Positions 49,891-59,101 are shown, numbered from the stretch's first letter. The stretch: DNA of 64,000 bases from Candidatus Defluviilinea proxima (GCA_016721115.1 JADKIW010000001.1:3487501-3551500), one strand, 5' to 3'. Notes: a model not told the origin generated them from the letters alone. Program-made: numbers and translations.

Positions 49891-50286
49891 ATGGATGACC
49901 TGTATCGTGAAGTAATTATTGAGCATTATAAAAACCCTGGCTATCGCGGGCACCTCGACCCGCACGATATTCTGTTTGAAGATAATAATCCCCTCTGTGG
50001 CGATCATATTGAGATCACTTTGAAGACCGACGGACAGGGTAATGTAGCTGATGCGCGCTTTGATGGCCACGGTTGTGCCATCTCGCAAGCTTCCGCTGAT
50101 TTGTTGATCGAGTCGATTATTGGTAAGCCGCTTGAAGACGTGAAGCAACTCAACAAGGATTCTGTCCTTGAAATGCTCGGCATTGACCTTGGTCCCGTCC
50201 GCTTGAAATGTGCATTGCTTTCACTCAAAGTGTTGAAAGCAGGTGTGTATGGGTTGGGCGAGACCAGCGACGATCTGGTGGAATAA
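49891..50286 (+). CDS. sufU: SufU sulfur-relay/scaffold protein
   Basis: Predicted 131-residue IscU-like protein of the SufU type. Conserved cysteines sit in NPLCGDHIEI, GHGCAISQASADLL and VRLKCALLSLKVL; the aspartate in CGD completes the zinc or cluster site. It takes persulfide sulfur from SufS. The gene is squeezed between sufS and the Rieske ferredoxin with one- to three-base gaps. Confidence 0.94.
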   Translation: MDDLYREVIIEHYKNPGYRGHLDPHDILFEDNNPLCGDHIEITLKTDGQGNVADARFDGHGCAISQASADLLIESIIGKPLEDVKQLNKDSVLEMLGIDLGPVRLKCALLSLKVLKAGVYGLGETSDDLVE

Positions 50287-50287
50287 G

Positions 50288-50635
50288 ATGTTTGATTATA
50301 CAAAAGCAGACGAATCAAAAGTTGAATTTGTAGAGATCGCTCCCGCGAGTGAATTGCCGAATGGCGAAAGACTTTTCCTGGAAGTGGGAGGAAAAGCGAT
50401 CGTCATTTTTAATATTGCTGGTCAACTGTTTGCCATCGGCGATATCTGCACCCATGATGATGGTCCGTTGGGGGATGGGGACTTGGAAGGCTTCAATATC
50501 GTCTGCCCGCGTCATGGCGGTGAATTTGATGTACAAACAGGCAAAGCTGTGCAAATGCCCGCTGTAGTGGATATCCCTGCGTATCCAGTGAAAGTAGTGG
50601 ATGGGATGATCCAGGTAGGTTTGCCGAAGGAATAA
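50288..50635 (+). CDS. Rieske-type 2Fe-2S ferredoxin
   Basis: Predicted 115-residue soluble ferredoxin. The cluster ligands are CTHDDGPLGDG and CPRHGGEFD (Cys-X-His pairs). No signal or membrane segment, unlike the bc-complex Rieske protein at 24748. It begins one base after the sufU stop and is the last gene of the suf operon, where such ferredoxins commonly occur; electron supply to assembly or to a mono-oxygenase is possible. Confidence 0.9.
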   Translation: MFDYTKADESKVEFVEIAPASELPNGERLFLEVGGKAIVIFNIAGQLFAIGDICTHDDGPLGDGDLEGFNIVCPRHGGEFDVQTGKAVQMPAVVDIPAYPVKVVDGMIQVGLPKE

Positions 50636-50650
50636 ATAGCGAAGTTAAAA

Positions 50651-51325
50651 ATGGCGGGTATTAAATTGAAACCGGCGGTCTGGTATGGGGCAACCCTTTT
50701 TTGCGTTGTTATTCTGGTTGCAGGATATCTAACCCCGAATTATTCTCATATCAAACAGGCAATTAGTGAATTGGGCGCTCCGAATGCTCCGTATGATTGG
50801 GCTGTCCGTGGGTTGGGATTTGTGCCTCTTGGCATGAGTTTTATCTTATATGCGTTTCAATCACGGAAATTATTCTCTAACAATCTGCCCTTTTATCTTT
50901 TTCTTTTGACAGGACTTGCCATTATCATGGCCGGGGTTTTCCCAACTGACCCAAAAGGCAGGCGAGATACGGCAGCAGGCATTCTCCACGCTGTTGCAGG
51001 GATTATCCTGCTTGTGCTTCTCAGTATTACACCGCTTGTTATGTCATTTAATCGTGTTTATCAAAATCCCCCGAAAAAATGGCTGTTGATGTTTTCCTTT
51101 GTGATGGGAGTTCTTGTCGCTGTATTTTTTGTGATGCTACCTAATGGAATCTCCCCGCAATTGGTTTCATTTCATCAAAAGGTACTCGGTGATTACTTTG
51201 AAGTCTGGTATCCCATGCATGGTTTACACCAGAGGTTTTTGTTGTTTCTGTACTTTATCTGGCTATTTATCTTTTCTTATTTTGAGAATATATATCCTTT
51301 GATGCCGCAGGTTGAAAAGCAATAA
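50651..51325 (+). CDS. DUF998-like membrane protein
   Basis: Predicted 224-residue integral membrane protein with six likely helices. The motif YSHIKQAISELGAPNAPYDW in the first loop and GVFPTDPKGRRDTAAGILHAVAGI are typical of DUF998 proteins. Function unknown. Follows the suf operon by 15 bases and may be read through from it. Confidence 0.78.
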   Translation: MAGIKLKPAVWYGATLFCVVILVAGYLTPNYSHIKQAISELGAPNAPYDWAVRGLGFVPLGMSFILYAFQSRKLFSNNLPFYLFLLTGLAIIMAGVFPTDPKGRRDTAAGILHAVAGIILLVLLSITPLVMSFNRVYQNPPKKWLLMFSFVMGVLVAVFFVMLPNGISPQLVSFHQKVLGDYFEVWYPMHGLHQRFLLFLYFIWLFIFSYFENIYPLMPQVEKQ

Positions 51326-51345
51326 CCACCTTACTATTGCACCTG

Positions 51346-51975
51346 TTATCTAAAAGTCCCCACGATCCTCAAAATATCAAATCCCTCCGCGAACGGACAT
51401 TCCGCCAGCGCGCCGTGACGTACCATGATGGAACGCGTCAACTCGTTGTTGAAATAGTAGCGATCGCGGTACGTCTCGTATTTGGATAACGCCTCTAGCT
51501 TCTTATTTACATCTTCTTCAGTAACTTCAACCAGAAAGTGCGGAAAAAAACCGTAGGAGGAGCGTACAACGTCAAAACCAAGTACGGTGATACCACGGAA
51601 GGCTCGTAGGGCTTCATCGGTCATCGTATTGTGATCTTGATGCACATCCTGTTTGGAGTGGACAAAGATCAAATCTGGCTTAAAGTCCTTGCGGAGTTTG
51701 AGGAAGTATTCGAGAATTTCCTGACGGGCATCAGGGAACACACGAGTAGTGAAGGGACCAAGGACGATCTTTTCTTTGGGGACGCCCAACACAGCCATGG
51801 ATTCGTAGTGCTCGTCTTTGACGTTCTTGAGATCTGGGTTTTTCTGGTTATCTGAAAGCGTAACGCACAGCACGTCCGTTTTTTGGACGATGTTATTAAG
51901 CAGAGCACCACATCCCAATTCGATGTCATCGGGATGTGCGCCAAGAAACAGGACTCGTTTGCCGGAGAAATTCAT
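51346..51975 (-). CDS. PIG-L family deacetylase
   Basis: Predicted 209-residue zinc-dependent N-acetyl-sugar deacetylase-like enzyme. The metal-binding motif LGAHPDDIELGCG near residue 12 and HSKQDVHQDHNTM near 108 are clear. Members deacetylate GlcNAc conjugates. It is the only gene of its transcription unit apart from the methyltransferase located upstream on the same strand. Substrate not evident. Confidence 0.88.
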   Translation of the reverse strand: MNFSGKRVLFLGAHPDDIELGCGALLNNIVQKTDVLCVTLSDNQKNPDLKNVKDEHYESMAVLGVPKEKIVLGPFTTRVFPDARQEILEYFLKLRKDFKPDLIFVHSKQDVHQDHNTMTDEALRAFRGITVLGFDVVRSSYGFFPHFLVEVTEEDVNKKLEALSKYETYRDRYYFNNELTRSIMVRHGALAECPFAEGFDILRIVGTFR

Positions 51976-51988
51976 ACTTGAATGAAGC

Positions 51989-52017
51989 GTAGGGGCGTAG
52001 CATTGCTACGCCCCTAC
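51989..52017. repeat. REP-like intergenic palindrome
   Basis: GTAGGGGCGTAG and CTACGCCCCTAC form a 12-base-pair stem around CATTG, between two minus-strand genes and without a T run. The GTAGGGGCG/CGCCCCTAC type is the sort of sequence that recurs between genes; no second copy is seen in this window. Confidence 0.5.
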
Positions 52018-52023
52018 TAATTG

Positions 52024-52824
52024 TTATTTCGTAGCCAAAATCCCGCCAACGACCTTGGTCATCACCAGTTTGCCGTCGCGTTTTAGCCAGCGTGTAGCCA
52101 CGTCGGTGATCTTGCCGATCAAGGCTTCGTATTCATCTTTACCATTGAACATGGATGTCCACAGTTTGCGGTCTTCACTCAATGATGCGCGGACGTAATC
52201 AATGAACGGTGCAACCTCGGGGAAGGTGAGGTGGTTCTCGAATTTGTGTAATTCGGTCTTGGCGAAGATCTTCTCTATCGTGTTGAAAATGTCACCCTTG
52301 AAGCGGGAAGAGCCGGGCATGGGTGGGATGGTGGCGTTGGTGGCTTCTTTGATAATGTCGTAGAACATCTGCTTGTTCTCAGGCAATGGGCCAGAGACGA
52401 AAAGCCGTCCGCCAGATTTAAGGACTCGGTGGGCCTCACCAAATGTAAAGTCCAGATTTGAGGCGTAGTAGATCGCGAAGGCGCTTGTGCACAGGTCAAA
52501 GGTATTATCTGCGAAGTTGAACGGTTTGTTGAAGTCCAAAAATTGGAATTCGATCTTCGAACCGCGTTCCTTGTTTTTGGCACGGGCCTTATCCAATAAT
52601 TCTTCTGAGAAATCACCACCCGTTATTTTTGCCTTACCTTTAGTATAATCGTCGAACAGAAAAGAGAGTTTGCCCGCACCGCAACCGACATCGAGAATGT
52701 TCATGCCTGACTGGGGTTGGAGTAGTTCATTTGTCCAAACGTCAATATTGGCAGAGCCATATTTTTCGTGAATGTCAATGCGAACGAGTAAGTCTTTGCT
52801 GGTCTCTTGATAATTGATTTCCAT
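52024..52824 (-). CDS. Class I SAM-dependent methyltransferase
   Basis: Predicted 266-residue methyltransferase. The AdoMet-binding loop is NILDVGCGAGKLSFLF, with GGDFSEELLDKAR (acid at strand 2), FQFLDFNKPFNFADNTFDLCTSAFAIYYASN (motifs II/III) and a post-motif HRVLKSGGRLFVSGPLP. UbiE/Methyltransf_11-like. Substrate unknown. Probably co-transcribed with the PIG-L gene 48 bases downstream. Confidence 0.85.
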   Translation of the reverse strand: MEINYQETSKDLLVRIDIHEKYGSANIDVWTNELLQPQSGMNILDVGCGAGKLSFLFDDYTKGKAKITGGDFSEELLDKARAKNKERGSKIEFQFLDFNKPFNFADNTFDLCTSAFAIYYASNLDFTFGEAHRVLKSGGRLFVSGPLPENKQMFYDIIKEATNATIPPMPGSSRFKGDIFNTIEKIFAKTELHKFENHLTFPEVAPFIDYVRASLSEDRKLWTSMFNGKDEYEALIGKITDVATRWLKRDGKLVMTKVVGGILATK

Positions 52825-52911
52825 TAGATGCTCCTTGTGAGTGGTCGGTGGGATTATACCAAAAATAAATCAAAATTCAACTTCTGAATTTTGAACCTTG
52901 ATGGAGCAACT

Positions 52912-54180
52912 ATGTCTTCGAAAATAAAAACAGTAAAAGGTGTACGCGAGTTTTATCCCGAGCAGATGTTCCTGCGCAACTATCTTTTTGATAAGGTGCG
53001 TGCGGCCTCGCAGGTGTTCGGCTATCAGGAATGGGATGGCCCGTTCATTGAGACCATTGACCTGTATGCGGCGAAATCGGGTGAGGAATTGGTTAAAAAA
53101 CAGTCTTTCGTTTTCACGGATCGTGGCGGTGAAGAAGTGACACTTCGACCTGAACTGACCCCGTCCCTCGCGCGCATGATCGCGGCAAAACAGGGTGAGT
53201 TGAACTTCCCTGTGCGCTGGTGGTCGTTTGGTCCGTTTTGGAGATATGAACAGCCGCAAAAGGGACGCTCTCGCGAATTCTTTCAATGGAATATTGACAT
53301 GTTGGGAGTCAACTCACCAGAAGCGGATGCAGAACTGATCGCCGTTGGTGCGACATTTCTCCGCTCGGTCGGACTTACCCCGGAGCGGGCTCTCATCTAT
53401 GTGAATAATCGTCGTCTGATGGATTCTGAATTCGAAGCGTTGGGCATTACTCAGGAAAAGCGTCTTGATGTTTCTAATCTTGTAGATCGTCGCACAAAAA
53501 TGGAGCCTGCCAAATGGGATGCTTATGCTCTTGATCTTGGGCTAACGCAGGTTCAGCTCGATGGCTTGAAAGACATCCTCAGCAACTTTGAGCTGTGGAA
53601 GAAAAGCGATGAGTTGGTTCGCCTCTTTGCTGCGCTGGAAGCGTTGGGCGTGCGCGAGTACGTTAAATTCGACCCGAACATCATGCGCGGACTCTTATAC
53701 TACACCGGTACAGTCTTTGAAGCCTTTGACACAAGCGGTTCGTTGAAGCGTGCCATCTTTGGCGGTGGTCGCTATGACAATTTGCTGGCCGACGTAGGCG
53801 GACAACCTCTTTCTGGCGTCGGCTTTGCCATGGGCGATGTTGTGATCGGAATCATTCTGCAGGAGGCGGGACTTGTCCCTGAGTTTGAACCGAGTCCTGC
53901 GCGGGTGTTGGTCACTGTGTTCGATGAGAGTTTATGGATGCAATCGTTCGCGCTTGCTTCAGAACTGCGTAAAGCAGGTTTCAATGTGATGGTTTCTCCA
54001 GAACCGACCAAATTGCCGAAACAATTCAAATTTGCTGACAAGATGAAGATGAAGATTGCGGTAACGATTGGTCCTGACGAAGCAGCGAAAGGCCTTGTGG
54101 CTGTGAAAAACTTGTCGAATGGGGAGCAGGTTATCGTCGCGCGCGAGGCGGCGGCGGATGCGATCAGGAAAATTCTGTGA
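52912..54180 (+). CDS. hisS: Histidyl-tRNA synthetase
   Basis: Predicted 422-residue class II aminoacyl-tRNA synthetase that charges tRNA-His, whose gene lies 490 bases downstream. KTVKGVREFYPEQMFLRNYLFD is the usual start. Motif 2 is GPFWRYEQPQKGRSREFFQWNIDMLG, the histidine-specific loop appears as RGLLYYTGTVFEAFD, motif 3 region as GGGRYDNLL and GVGFAMG, and an anticodon-binding domain fills the last 100 residues. Start at 52912 chosen for the GGAG site. Confidence 0.95.
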   Translation: MSSKIKTVKGVREFYPEQMFLRNYLFDKVRAASQVFGYQEWDGPFIETIDLYAAKSGEELVKKQSFVFTDRGGEEVTLRPELTPSLARMIAAKQGELNFPVRWWSFGPFWRYEQPQKGRSREFFQWNIDMLGVNSPEADAELIAVGATFLRSVGLTPERALIYVNNRRLMDSEFEALGITQEKRLDVSNLVDRRTKMEPAKWDAYALDLGLTQVQLDGLKDILSNFELWKKSDELVRLFAALEALGVREYVKFDPNIMRGLLYYTGTVFEAFDTSGSLKRAIFGGGRYDNLLADVGGQPLSGVGFAMGDVVIGIILQEAGLVPEFEPSPARVLVTVFDESLWMQSFALASELRKAGFNVMVSPEPTKLPKQFKFADKMKMKIAVTIGPDEAAKGLVAVKNLSNGEQVIVAREAAADAIRKIL

Positions 54181-54641
54181 GTATTACGCTTCAACCTGTC
54201 AGCGCAGAAAACTGGCAGGCGTTAATCAAATTGAAGGTATGAGAAGACCAAACAGGTTTTGTTGGGTCGAATTTGTATTCGATTGCCGAATCTCAATTTG
54301 GTTATGATTATGAAGGGCATTGGGATTTGCATCCTTTTGGGATTTTTGATAGTAAAGTTCCAGTAGGATTTTTGATGTATGGCTACAATTTCTCATACTC
54401 GAAGTTCCATGCGTTTATTTTCCGCTTGATGGTAGATGAGAACTTACAACGCAAAGGGTATGGACGTTTGGGAATGGAAAAAGTATTAGATATTTTCCGC
54501 GCCGATGAACGGATTAAGGCTATAGGCATCAGCTACAAGCCGGAGAACGAAGTTGCACGCAAACTGTACGCGAGTTTGGGGTTTATTGAGCCTGGTGAGA
54601 TGATTGAAAGCGAAACGCTTGCGATATTGAACTTACGATAA
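54177..54641 (+). pseudogene. GNAT-family N-acetyltransferase interrupted by a stop codon
   Basis: GTG at 54177 overlaps the hisS stop and gives VSITLQPVSAENWQALIKLKV, then TGA at 54240-54242, then in the same frame EDQTGFVGSNLYSIAESQFGYDYEGH and a normal acetyltransferase body with the acetyl-CoA loop ENLQRKGYGRLGMEKVL. The stop replaces a residue usually arginine or similar before ED/EQ, so CGA to TGA is the simplest change. Either a real nonsense mutation or a base error. An internal restart, for example TTG at 54273, would lose the first helix. Confidence 0.7.
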
Positions 54642-54654
54642 TTTATGGTAAAAT
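54627..54654 (+). promoter_or_regulatory. Promoter of tRNA-His
   Basis: TTGAAC (54627-54632), a 16-base spacer and TAAAAT (54649-54654), overlapping the end of the acetyltransferase gene. Start expected about ten bases before the tRNA. Confidence 0.6.
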
Positions 54655-54671
54655 TTTGACCGCTTCATTAC

Positions 54672-54744
54672 GGAGCCTGTAGCTCAACGGCAGAGCGCTA
54701 CACTGTGGCTGTAGATGTTGTGGGTTCGAAACCCATCAGGCTCC
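54672..54744 (+). tRNA. tRNA-His (GTG)
   Basis: Acceptor GAGCCTG pairs with CAGGCTC; the extra 5' G at 54672 can pair with C73, the identity element of histidine tRNAs. The anticodon stem CTACA/TGTAG holds loop CTGTGGC with anticodon GTG. D arm AGCTCAACGGCAGAGC and T arm with TTCGAAA loop are normal. CCA is not encoded. Confidence 0.95.
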
Positions 54745-54750
54745 CAACTC

Positions 54751-54787
54751 AGACTTCCGAAGTCTCAAAGACTTCGGAAGTCTTTTT
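54751..54787 (+). terminator. Terminator after tRNA-His
   Basis: A perfect 15-base-pair stem (arms at 54751-54765 and 54769-54783) with a three-base loop, followed by T bases. Each arm is itself nearly palindromic (AGACTTC/GAAGTCT). Confidence 0.9.
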
Positions 54788-54833
54788 ATAAACTGACCAA
54801 TGTGCCTCTTGAATTTCGTTGTACAATTGCGAC

Positions 54834-56294
54834 ATGTCTCAAACTATCAATGTTCTTTTCCTTGCAGCTGAAGCTGAACCTTTTGTAAAAGTAGGGGGAT
54901 TGGGAGATGTGGCGGGAACCCTACCGCGTGCATTACGAGCTCTTTCAAATGAAGAACTAAAACTTGATGTCCGCTTGGTGTTGCCCCTGCACCCGGTTAT
55001 CAAGCAGGAAGGCCTAAAGCCAGTAGGGATATATTCGATTCCGCGCGGCAAGACCGAGGTCCAGGTAGAAGCGTTTGAAGGTGTGCTCGATGGCATGCCT
55101 GTCTACTTCCTCAACGGGGATCCGATCCGCGCAAGTGGCTCCGTTTATTCATCCAATAACAAACTCGATGCTGAGAAATATGTTTTCTTTTCGCTGGCGG
55201 CACTCGAACTGCCTCGCCAGTTGAATTGGAGTCCCAATATCTTGCATTGCAATGATTGGCATACTGCGTTGACTGCGTATGGCAATCTTGTCAAGCGTTG
55301 GGAAGATAAAAAGAATCGCGTTGCGTCACTGGTCACAATTCACAACCTCCCGTTCCTTGGTTCAGATGTAAAAGAGGTTCTTGAAAGCTACGGCTTACCA
55401 CTGGCAAACACCGACCTGCCTGACTGGGCACGTGTCATGCCCATGCCGCTTGGCTTGTGGGCCTCAGATGCAATCGTGGCCGTTTCACCAACCTATGCAA
55501 CCGAAATCTTGCATGAAGAATTTGGATGTGGACTGCAAGAGTTTTTTAGAAATCGGACAGACTCCATCTACGGCATTCTCAACGGCCTGGACACCGCTTC
55601 ATTCGACCCACAAACTGATTCCGTACTATCTACTCAGTTCAACGCTGAAGATTTATCCGCACGTAAAAAGAACAAGGCCGCATTGCAAGAAAAACTTGGC
55701 CTGCCCGTGTTGGACGATGTGCCTTTGCTCGGCATGGTCACACGCATGGATCAAGCCAAAGGCATCGACATTGCTCTCAAAGGCTTGAAGATGATCAGCA
55801 AACAGAGTTGGCAGTTGGTGATCCTTGGCGCAGGTGACCCGAAACTGGAAGAAGCTGCCAAGAAATTGCAGGAGTCCTTGCCAGATCGTATCAAAGTGGA
55901 GACGCGTTATGACGCCAAACTCGCTCGCCAAATTTATGCGGGTTCCGATATTTTCCTCATGCCATCCCGTTATGAACCCTGTGGTCTTTCACAAATGATC
56001 GCCATGCGTTATGGAAGTGTCCCGCTTGTTCGTGCTGTGGGCGGATTGCACGACACCGTTACCGATAGTGAAACAGGATTCGTCTTTGTAGATAATAAAG
56101 TGAAATCATTCAACGATACGCTTCGTCGTGCGTTGAAGTTATATCCATATCATTCGCGTTGGGCCGTTTTACAAAAAGCAGGCATGGCACAAGATTTTTC
56201 ATGGCCAACATCAGCGAAACGATATTTGGAAATCTATAAAAAGCTATTGGAAAGTTTACCAACACGGACCGATACGCGCAGAACCGAGGGATAG
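54834..56294 (+). CDS. glgA: Glycogen synthase (ADP-glucose)
   Basis: Predicted 486-residue GT5 enzyme that extends alpha-1,4-glucan from ADP-glucose. The ADP-glucose motif KVGGLGDVAGTLP is at residue 20, HNLPFLG and HCNDWHTAL in the N-lobe, and the C-lobe has GMVTRMDQAKGIDI and the donor-site SRYEPCGLSQMIAMRYGSVPLVRAVGGL. The ATG has no ribosome site and a TACAAT box ends six bases upstream (54822-54827), so the mRNA may be leaderless. First gene of the glycogen operon. Confidence 0.94.
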   Translation: MSQTINVLFLAAEAEPFVKVGGLGDVAGTLPRALRALSNEELKLDVRLVLPLHPVIKQEGLKPVGIYSIPRGKTEVQVEAFEGVLDGMPVYFLNGDPIRASGSVYSSNNKLDAEKYVFFSLAALELPRQLNWSPNILHCNDWHTALTAYGNLVKRWEDKKNRVASLVTIHNLPFLGSDVKEVLESYGLPLANTDLPDWARVMPMPLGLWASDAIVAVSPTYATEILHEEFGCGLQEFFRNRTDSIYGILNGLDTASFDPQTDSVLSTQFNAEDLSARKKNKAALQEKLGLPVLDDVPLLGMVTRMDQAKGIDIALKGLKMISKQSWQLVILGAGDPKLEEAAKKLQESLPDRIKVETRYDAKLARQIYAGSDIFLMPSRYEPCGLSQMIAMRYGSVPLVRAVGGLHDTVTDSETGFVFVDNKVKSFNDTLRRALKLYPYHSRWAVLQKAGMAQDFSWPTSAKRYLEIYKKLLESLPTRTDTRRTEG

Positions 56295-56301
56295 ATAATA
56301 A

Positions 56302-57564
56302 ATGAAAACACGAGCAGTCATCTTAGCGGGTGGTGAGGGGTCAAGGCTGAGCGTCCTAACAGCAAAACGAACAAAACCTGCCGTTCCATTTGCGGGGAAA
56401 TACCGCATCATTGATTTTCCCCTATCGAATTGCGTGAACTCTGGCATCTTTGATCTTATGATCCTGGCACAATATCGTCCACAGTCGCTTATTGAGCATG
56501 TTGGTTCTGGCGCGCCATGGGACTTGAACCGCGACTTTACCGGCGGCGTCAAAATACTAACTCCCTATAAAGCACGGAATGATTCCGATTGGTATGCTGG
56601 CACCGCTGATGCGGTTCAGCAAAATTTTGCTTTTCTCAAGAATGGGTCTCCTGATTTTGTTTTGGTCCTTTCTGGCGATCATATCTACACCATGGATTAT
56701 GACCCGATGATCTCCTTCCACGTTGACCAACAAGCAGACCTGACCATGGGCGTGATCAAAGTCCCCATGGAAGAAGCATCCCGCTTTGGAATTCTTGCCA
56801 CAGACGATAAATATCGGGTTACCTCATTTATTGAAAAACCTGTCAATCCTCCATCTAATCTTGCGAACATGGGCGTTTACCTGTTTAACAGGGAACTGCT
56901 TGACAAGATCCTTTGGGAAGATCATATGGACCCAGACTCATCCCACGATTTTGGCAAAGATGTCATTCCCAAACTTCTACAGTCAAAGGCCCGTATCTTT
57001 GCATATCCATACACTGGTTATTGGATGGACGTGGGAACTGTCCAGTCGTATTGGCAATCGCATCTTGATCTGTTGGCGCCAGCCCCACCGCTCAAACTTT
57101 ATGACCGTAGCTGGATCATTTATACACGTACTGAAGAACGTCCTCCTGTGCGATTATCAGGCAAGGCAGATATAGTTTCCAGCATGATCTGCAACGGGAG
57201 TTTTGTTGAAGAGGGCGCACATGTTGAAAGTAGTGTTCTTTCACCGGGCGTTATTGTACGAGCGGGGGCGGTCGTCCGCGAATCGGTCATCCTAACGGAT
57301 ACTGTGATCGAGAGTGGCGCAGTGGTTGAGCGTGCTGTCATTGACAAACGCACTCGTATAGAAAAAAATGCGCGTGTCGGTTGGGGCATTGCGGACCAGG
57401 ATATAAAGATCGCTGTTGTCGGTAAAGGCAGTATTGTCCCCTCTGGGTATGTTGTTGAGCCTGAAGGTGTAGTCGGCACAGATGTCATTGCTTCAGATTA
57501 TGATGACTCAGTTGTACGAGCCGGTCAGTTCATTCAAACACGGAGATTAGCAAATGAAATTTGA
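56302..57564 (+). CDS. glgC: Glucose-1-phosphate adenylyltransferase
   Basis: Predicted 420-residue enzyme making ADP-glucose from glucose-1-phosphate and ATP, the substrate of GlgA. ILAGGEGSRLSVLTAKRTKPAVPFAGKYRIIDF is the nucleotide and allosteric region; SGDHIYTMDYDPMI, FGILATDDKYRV-type FIEKP, and GYWMDVGTVQSYW are conserved. The C-terminal left-handed helix region has hexapeptide repeats (VIVRAGAVVRESVILTDTVIESGAVVERAVI). Seven bases after glgA. Confidence 0.94.
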   Translation: MKTRAVILAGGEGSRLSVLTAKRTKPAVPFAGKYRIIDFPLSNCVNSGIFDLMILAQYRPQSLIEHVGSGAPWDLNRDFTGGVKILTPYKARNDSDWYAGTADAVQQNFAFLKNGSPDFVLVLSGDHIYTMDYDPMISFHVDQQADLTMGVIKVPMEEASRFGILATDDKYRVTSFIEKPVNPPSNLANMGVYLFNRELLDKILWEDHMDPDSSHDFGKDVIPKLLQSKARIFAYPYTGYWMDVGTVQSYWQSHLDLLAPAPPLKLYDRSWIIYTRTEERPPVRLSGKADIVSSMICNGSFVEEGAHVESSVLSPGVIVRAGAVVRESVILTDTVIESGAVVERAVIDKRTRIEKNARVGWGIADQDIKIAVVGKGSIVPSGYVVEPEGVVGTDVIASDYDDSVVRAGQFIQTRRLANEI

Positions 57565-59050
57565 GCGTTCCGGCGGAATCCTTCTTCATCCTACAAGCCT
57601 GCCTGGCCCTTATGGTATAGGCGATCTTGGCCCGCAGGCATATCGTTTTGTAGATTGGCTTGCATCCACGGGATGCAAGTTATGGCAGGTACTTCCGCTT
57701 GGACCAACGGGATACGGCGACTCACCATATCAATGTTTTTCGGCATTTGCGGGGAATCCCTATTTGATTAGTTTTGATGCATTGATCGAAGATGGATTAT
57801 TGACTCGTGATGACTTTACTAATATGCCCGAATTCAACGCCTCTCTCGTGGACTTCGGCCTGCTCATCCCCTGGAAACTTGATCTTCTCCTGAAAGCTTT
57901 TTCTCGCTTTCAATCCGCATCTGATGGTTTACACAAAGAGTTTGATGCCTTTTGCGCTGACAATGCGTCCTGGCTTGATGATTACGCTTTGTTTATGTCA
58001 TTGAAAGAAGCGAACGGTGGTGGTGCGTGGAACGAATGGAGCGAAGACCTTCGCAAGCGCAAAAAGACCGTGATGAGCAAGGCTCGTAAGGAACACGCTG
58101 AAAGTATTCTGCGTTACTCTTTTTACCAATTTATCTTCTTCCGACAATGGAATAAGTTGCGCGCATATGCTAATGAACGCAATATTAAGATCATTGGAGA
58201 TATTCCCATCTTCATTGCCTACTATAGCGCAGATGCATGGTCAAATGCAGAGTTATTCTTTTTAGGTGAAGACAGCCTTCCTGCTGTAGTTGCTGGTGTT
58301 CCCCCCGATTATTTCTCTGCAACAGGACAGTTATGGGGCAATCCACTGTATCGCTGGGATGTTCACAAGAAAACAAAGTACGCCTGGTGGTTGGAGCGTT
58401 TCCGTTCTGTCTTGAAAATGGTGGACATCGTCCGTGTGGATCACTTCCGTGGGTTTGCAGGGTATTGGGAAGTCCCATTTGGGAATCCCACTGCCGAACA
58501 TGGACGGTGGGTTGATGGCCCCGGCGCTGACTTTTTCAGTGCAATGAACGAAGGCTTGTTAGACAGCCCAGATTCCAAACTCCCCATCATTGCCGAAGAT
58601 TTGGGGGTGATCACTCCTGACGTCGTTGCGTTACGTGATGGCTTCAACCTGCCTGGTATGCGGATCTTACAGTTTGGCTTTGATAAAGCGGAAAATCCTT
58701 TCTTGCCGCATAACTATGTCCCTAACTGTGTAGCTTATACTGGAACTCATGATAACGACACGGCACGGGGTTGGTACGAAACCGCCCCTGAGCACGAACG
58801 CGATTATGCTCGTCGTTACCTCCGCGTGGATGGTTCTGACTTTGCATGGGACTTAATCCGAAGTATCTGGTCATCGGTTGCGGTGTATGCTGTCACACCG
58901 TTGCAGGATGCATTGAGTTTGGGAACTGAAGCGCGTATGAACTTCCCATCGAAACTGGGCGGTAATTGGGAATGGCGGATGCGAGAAACAGATATGAATG
59001 ATGGTCTTGCAGGTAGACTGCGGGAGATGAACGGCCTGTATTTCCGATAA
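57554..59050 (+). CDS. malQ: 4-alpha-glucanotransferase (amylomaltase)
   Basis: Predicted 498-residue GH77 enzyme that rearranges alpha-1,4-glucans. RSGGILLHPTSLPGPYGIGDLG opens the protein; RVDHFRGFAGYW carries the nucleophile aspartate, PIIAEDLGVITPDV the acid/base glutamate, and YTGTHDNDTARGW the third acid. Overlaps glgC by 11 bases, so the three glycogen genes form one operon. Ends at a terminator. Confidence 0.95.
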   Translation: MKFERSGGILLHPTSLPGPYGIGDLGPQAYRFVDWLASTGCKLWQVLPLGPTGYGDSPYQCFSAFAGNPYLISFDALIEDGLLTRDDFTNMPEFNASLVDFGLLIPWKLDLLLKAFSRFQSASDGLHKEFDAFCADNASWLDDYALFMSLKEANGGGAWNEWSEDLRKRKKTVMSKARKEHAESILRYSFYQFIFFRQWNKLRAYANERNIKIIGDIPIFIAYYSADAWSNAELFFLGEDSLPAVVAGVPPDYFSATGQLWGNPLYRWDVHKKTKYAWWLERFRSVLKMVDIVRVDHFRGFAGYWEVPFGNPTAEHGRWVDGPGADFFSAMNEGLLDSPDSKLPIIAEDLGVITPDVVALRDGFNLPGMRILQFGFDKAENPFLPHNYVPNCVAYTGTHDNDTARGWYETAPEHERDYARRYLRVDGSDFAWDLIRSIWSSVAVYAVTPLQDALSLGTEARMNFPSKLGGNWEWRMRETDMNDGLAGRLREMNGLYFR

Positions 59051-59071
59051 CAATAAGAGACATATAAAAAT

Positions 59072-59101
59072 GCCACGAAAAAATATTTCGTGGCCTTTTT
59101 T
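59072..59101 (+). terminator. Terminator after malQ
   Basis: GCCACGAAA and TTTCGTGGC pair around AAATA, followed by CTTTTTT. Confidence 0.9.

Noticed and set aside
54240..54242. TGA in the acetyltransferase gene as a selenocysteine or recoded codon
   Set aside because: No SECIS-like hairpin directly follows, the position is not catalytic in this family, and other genes here use TGA as a stop.
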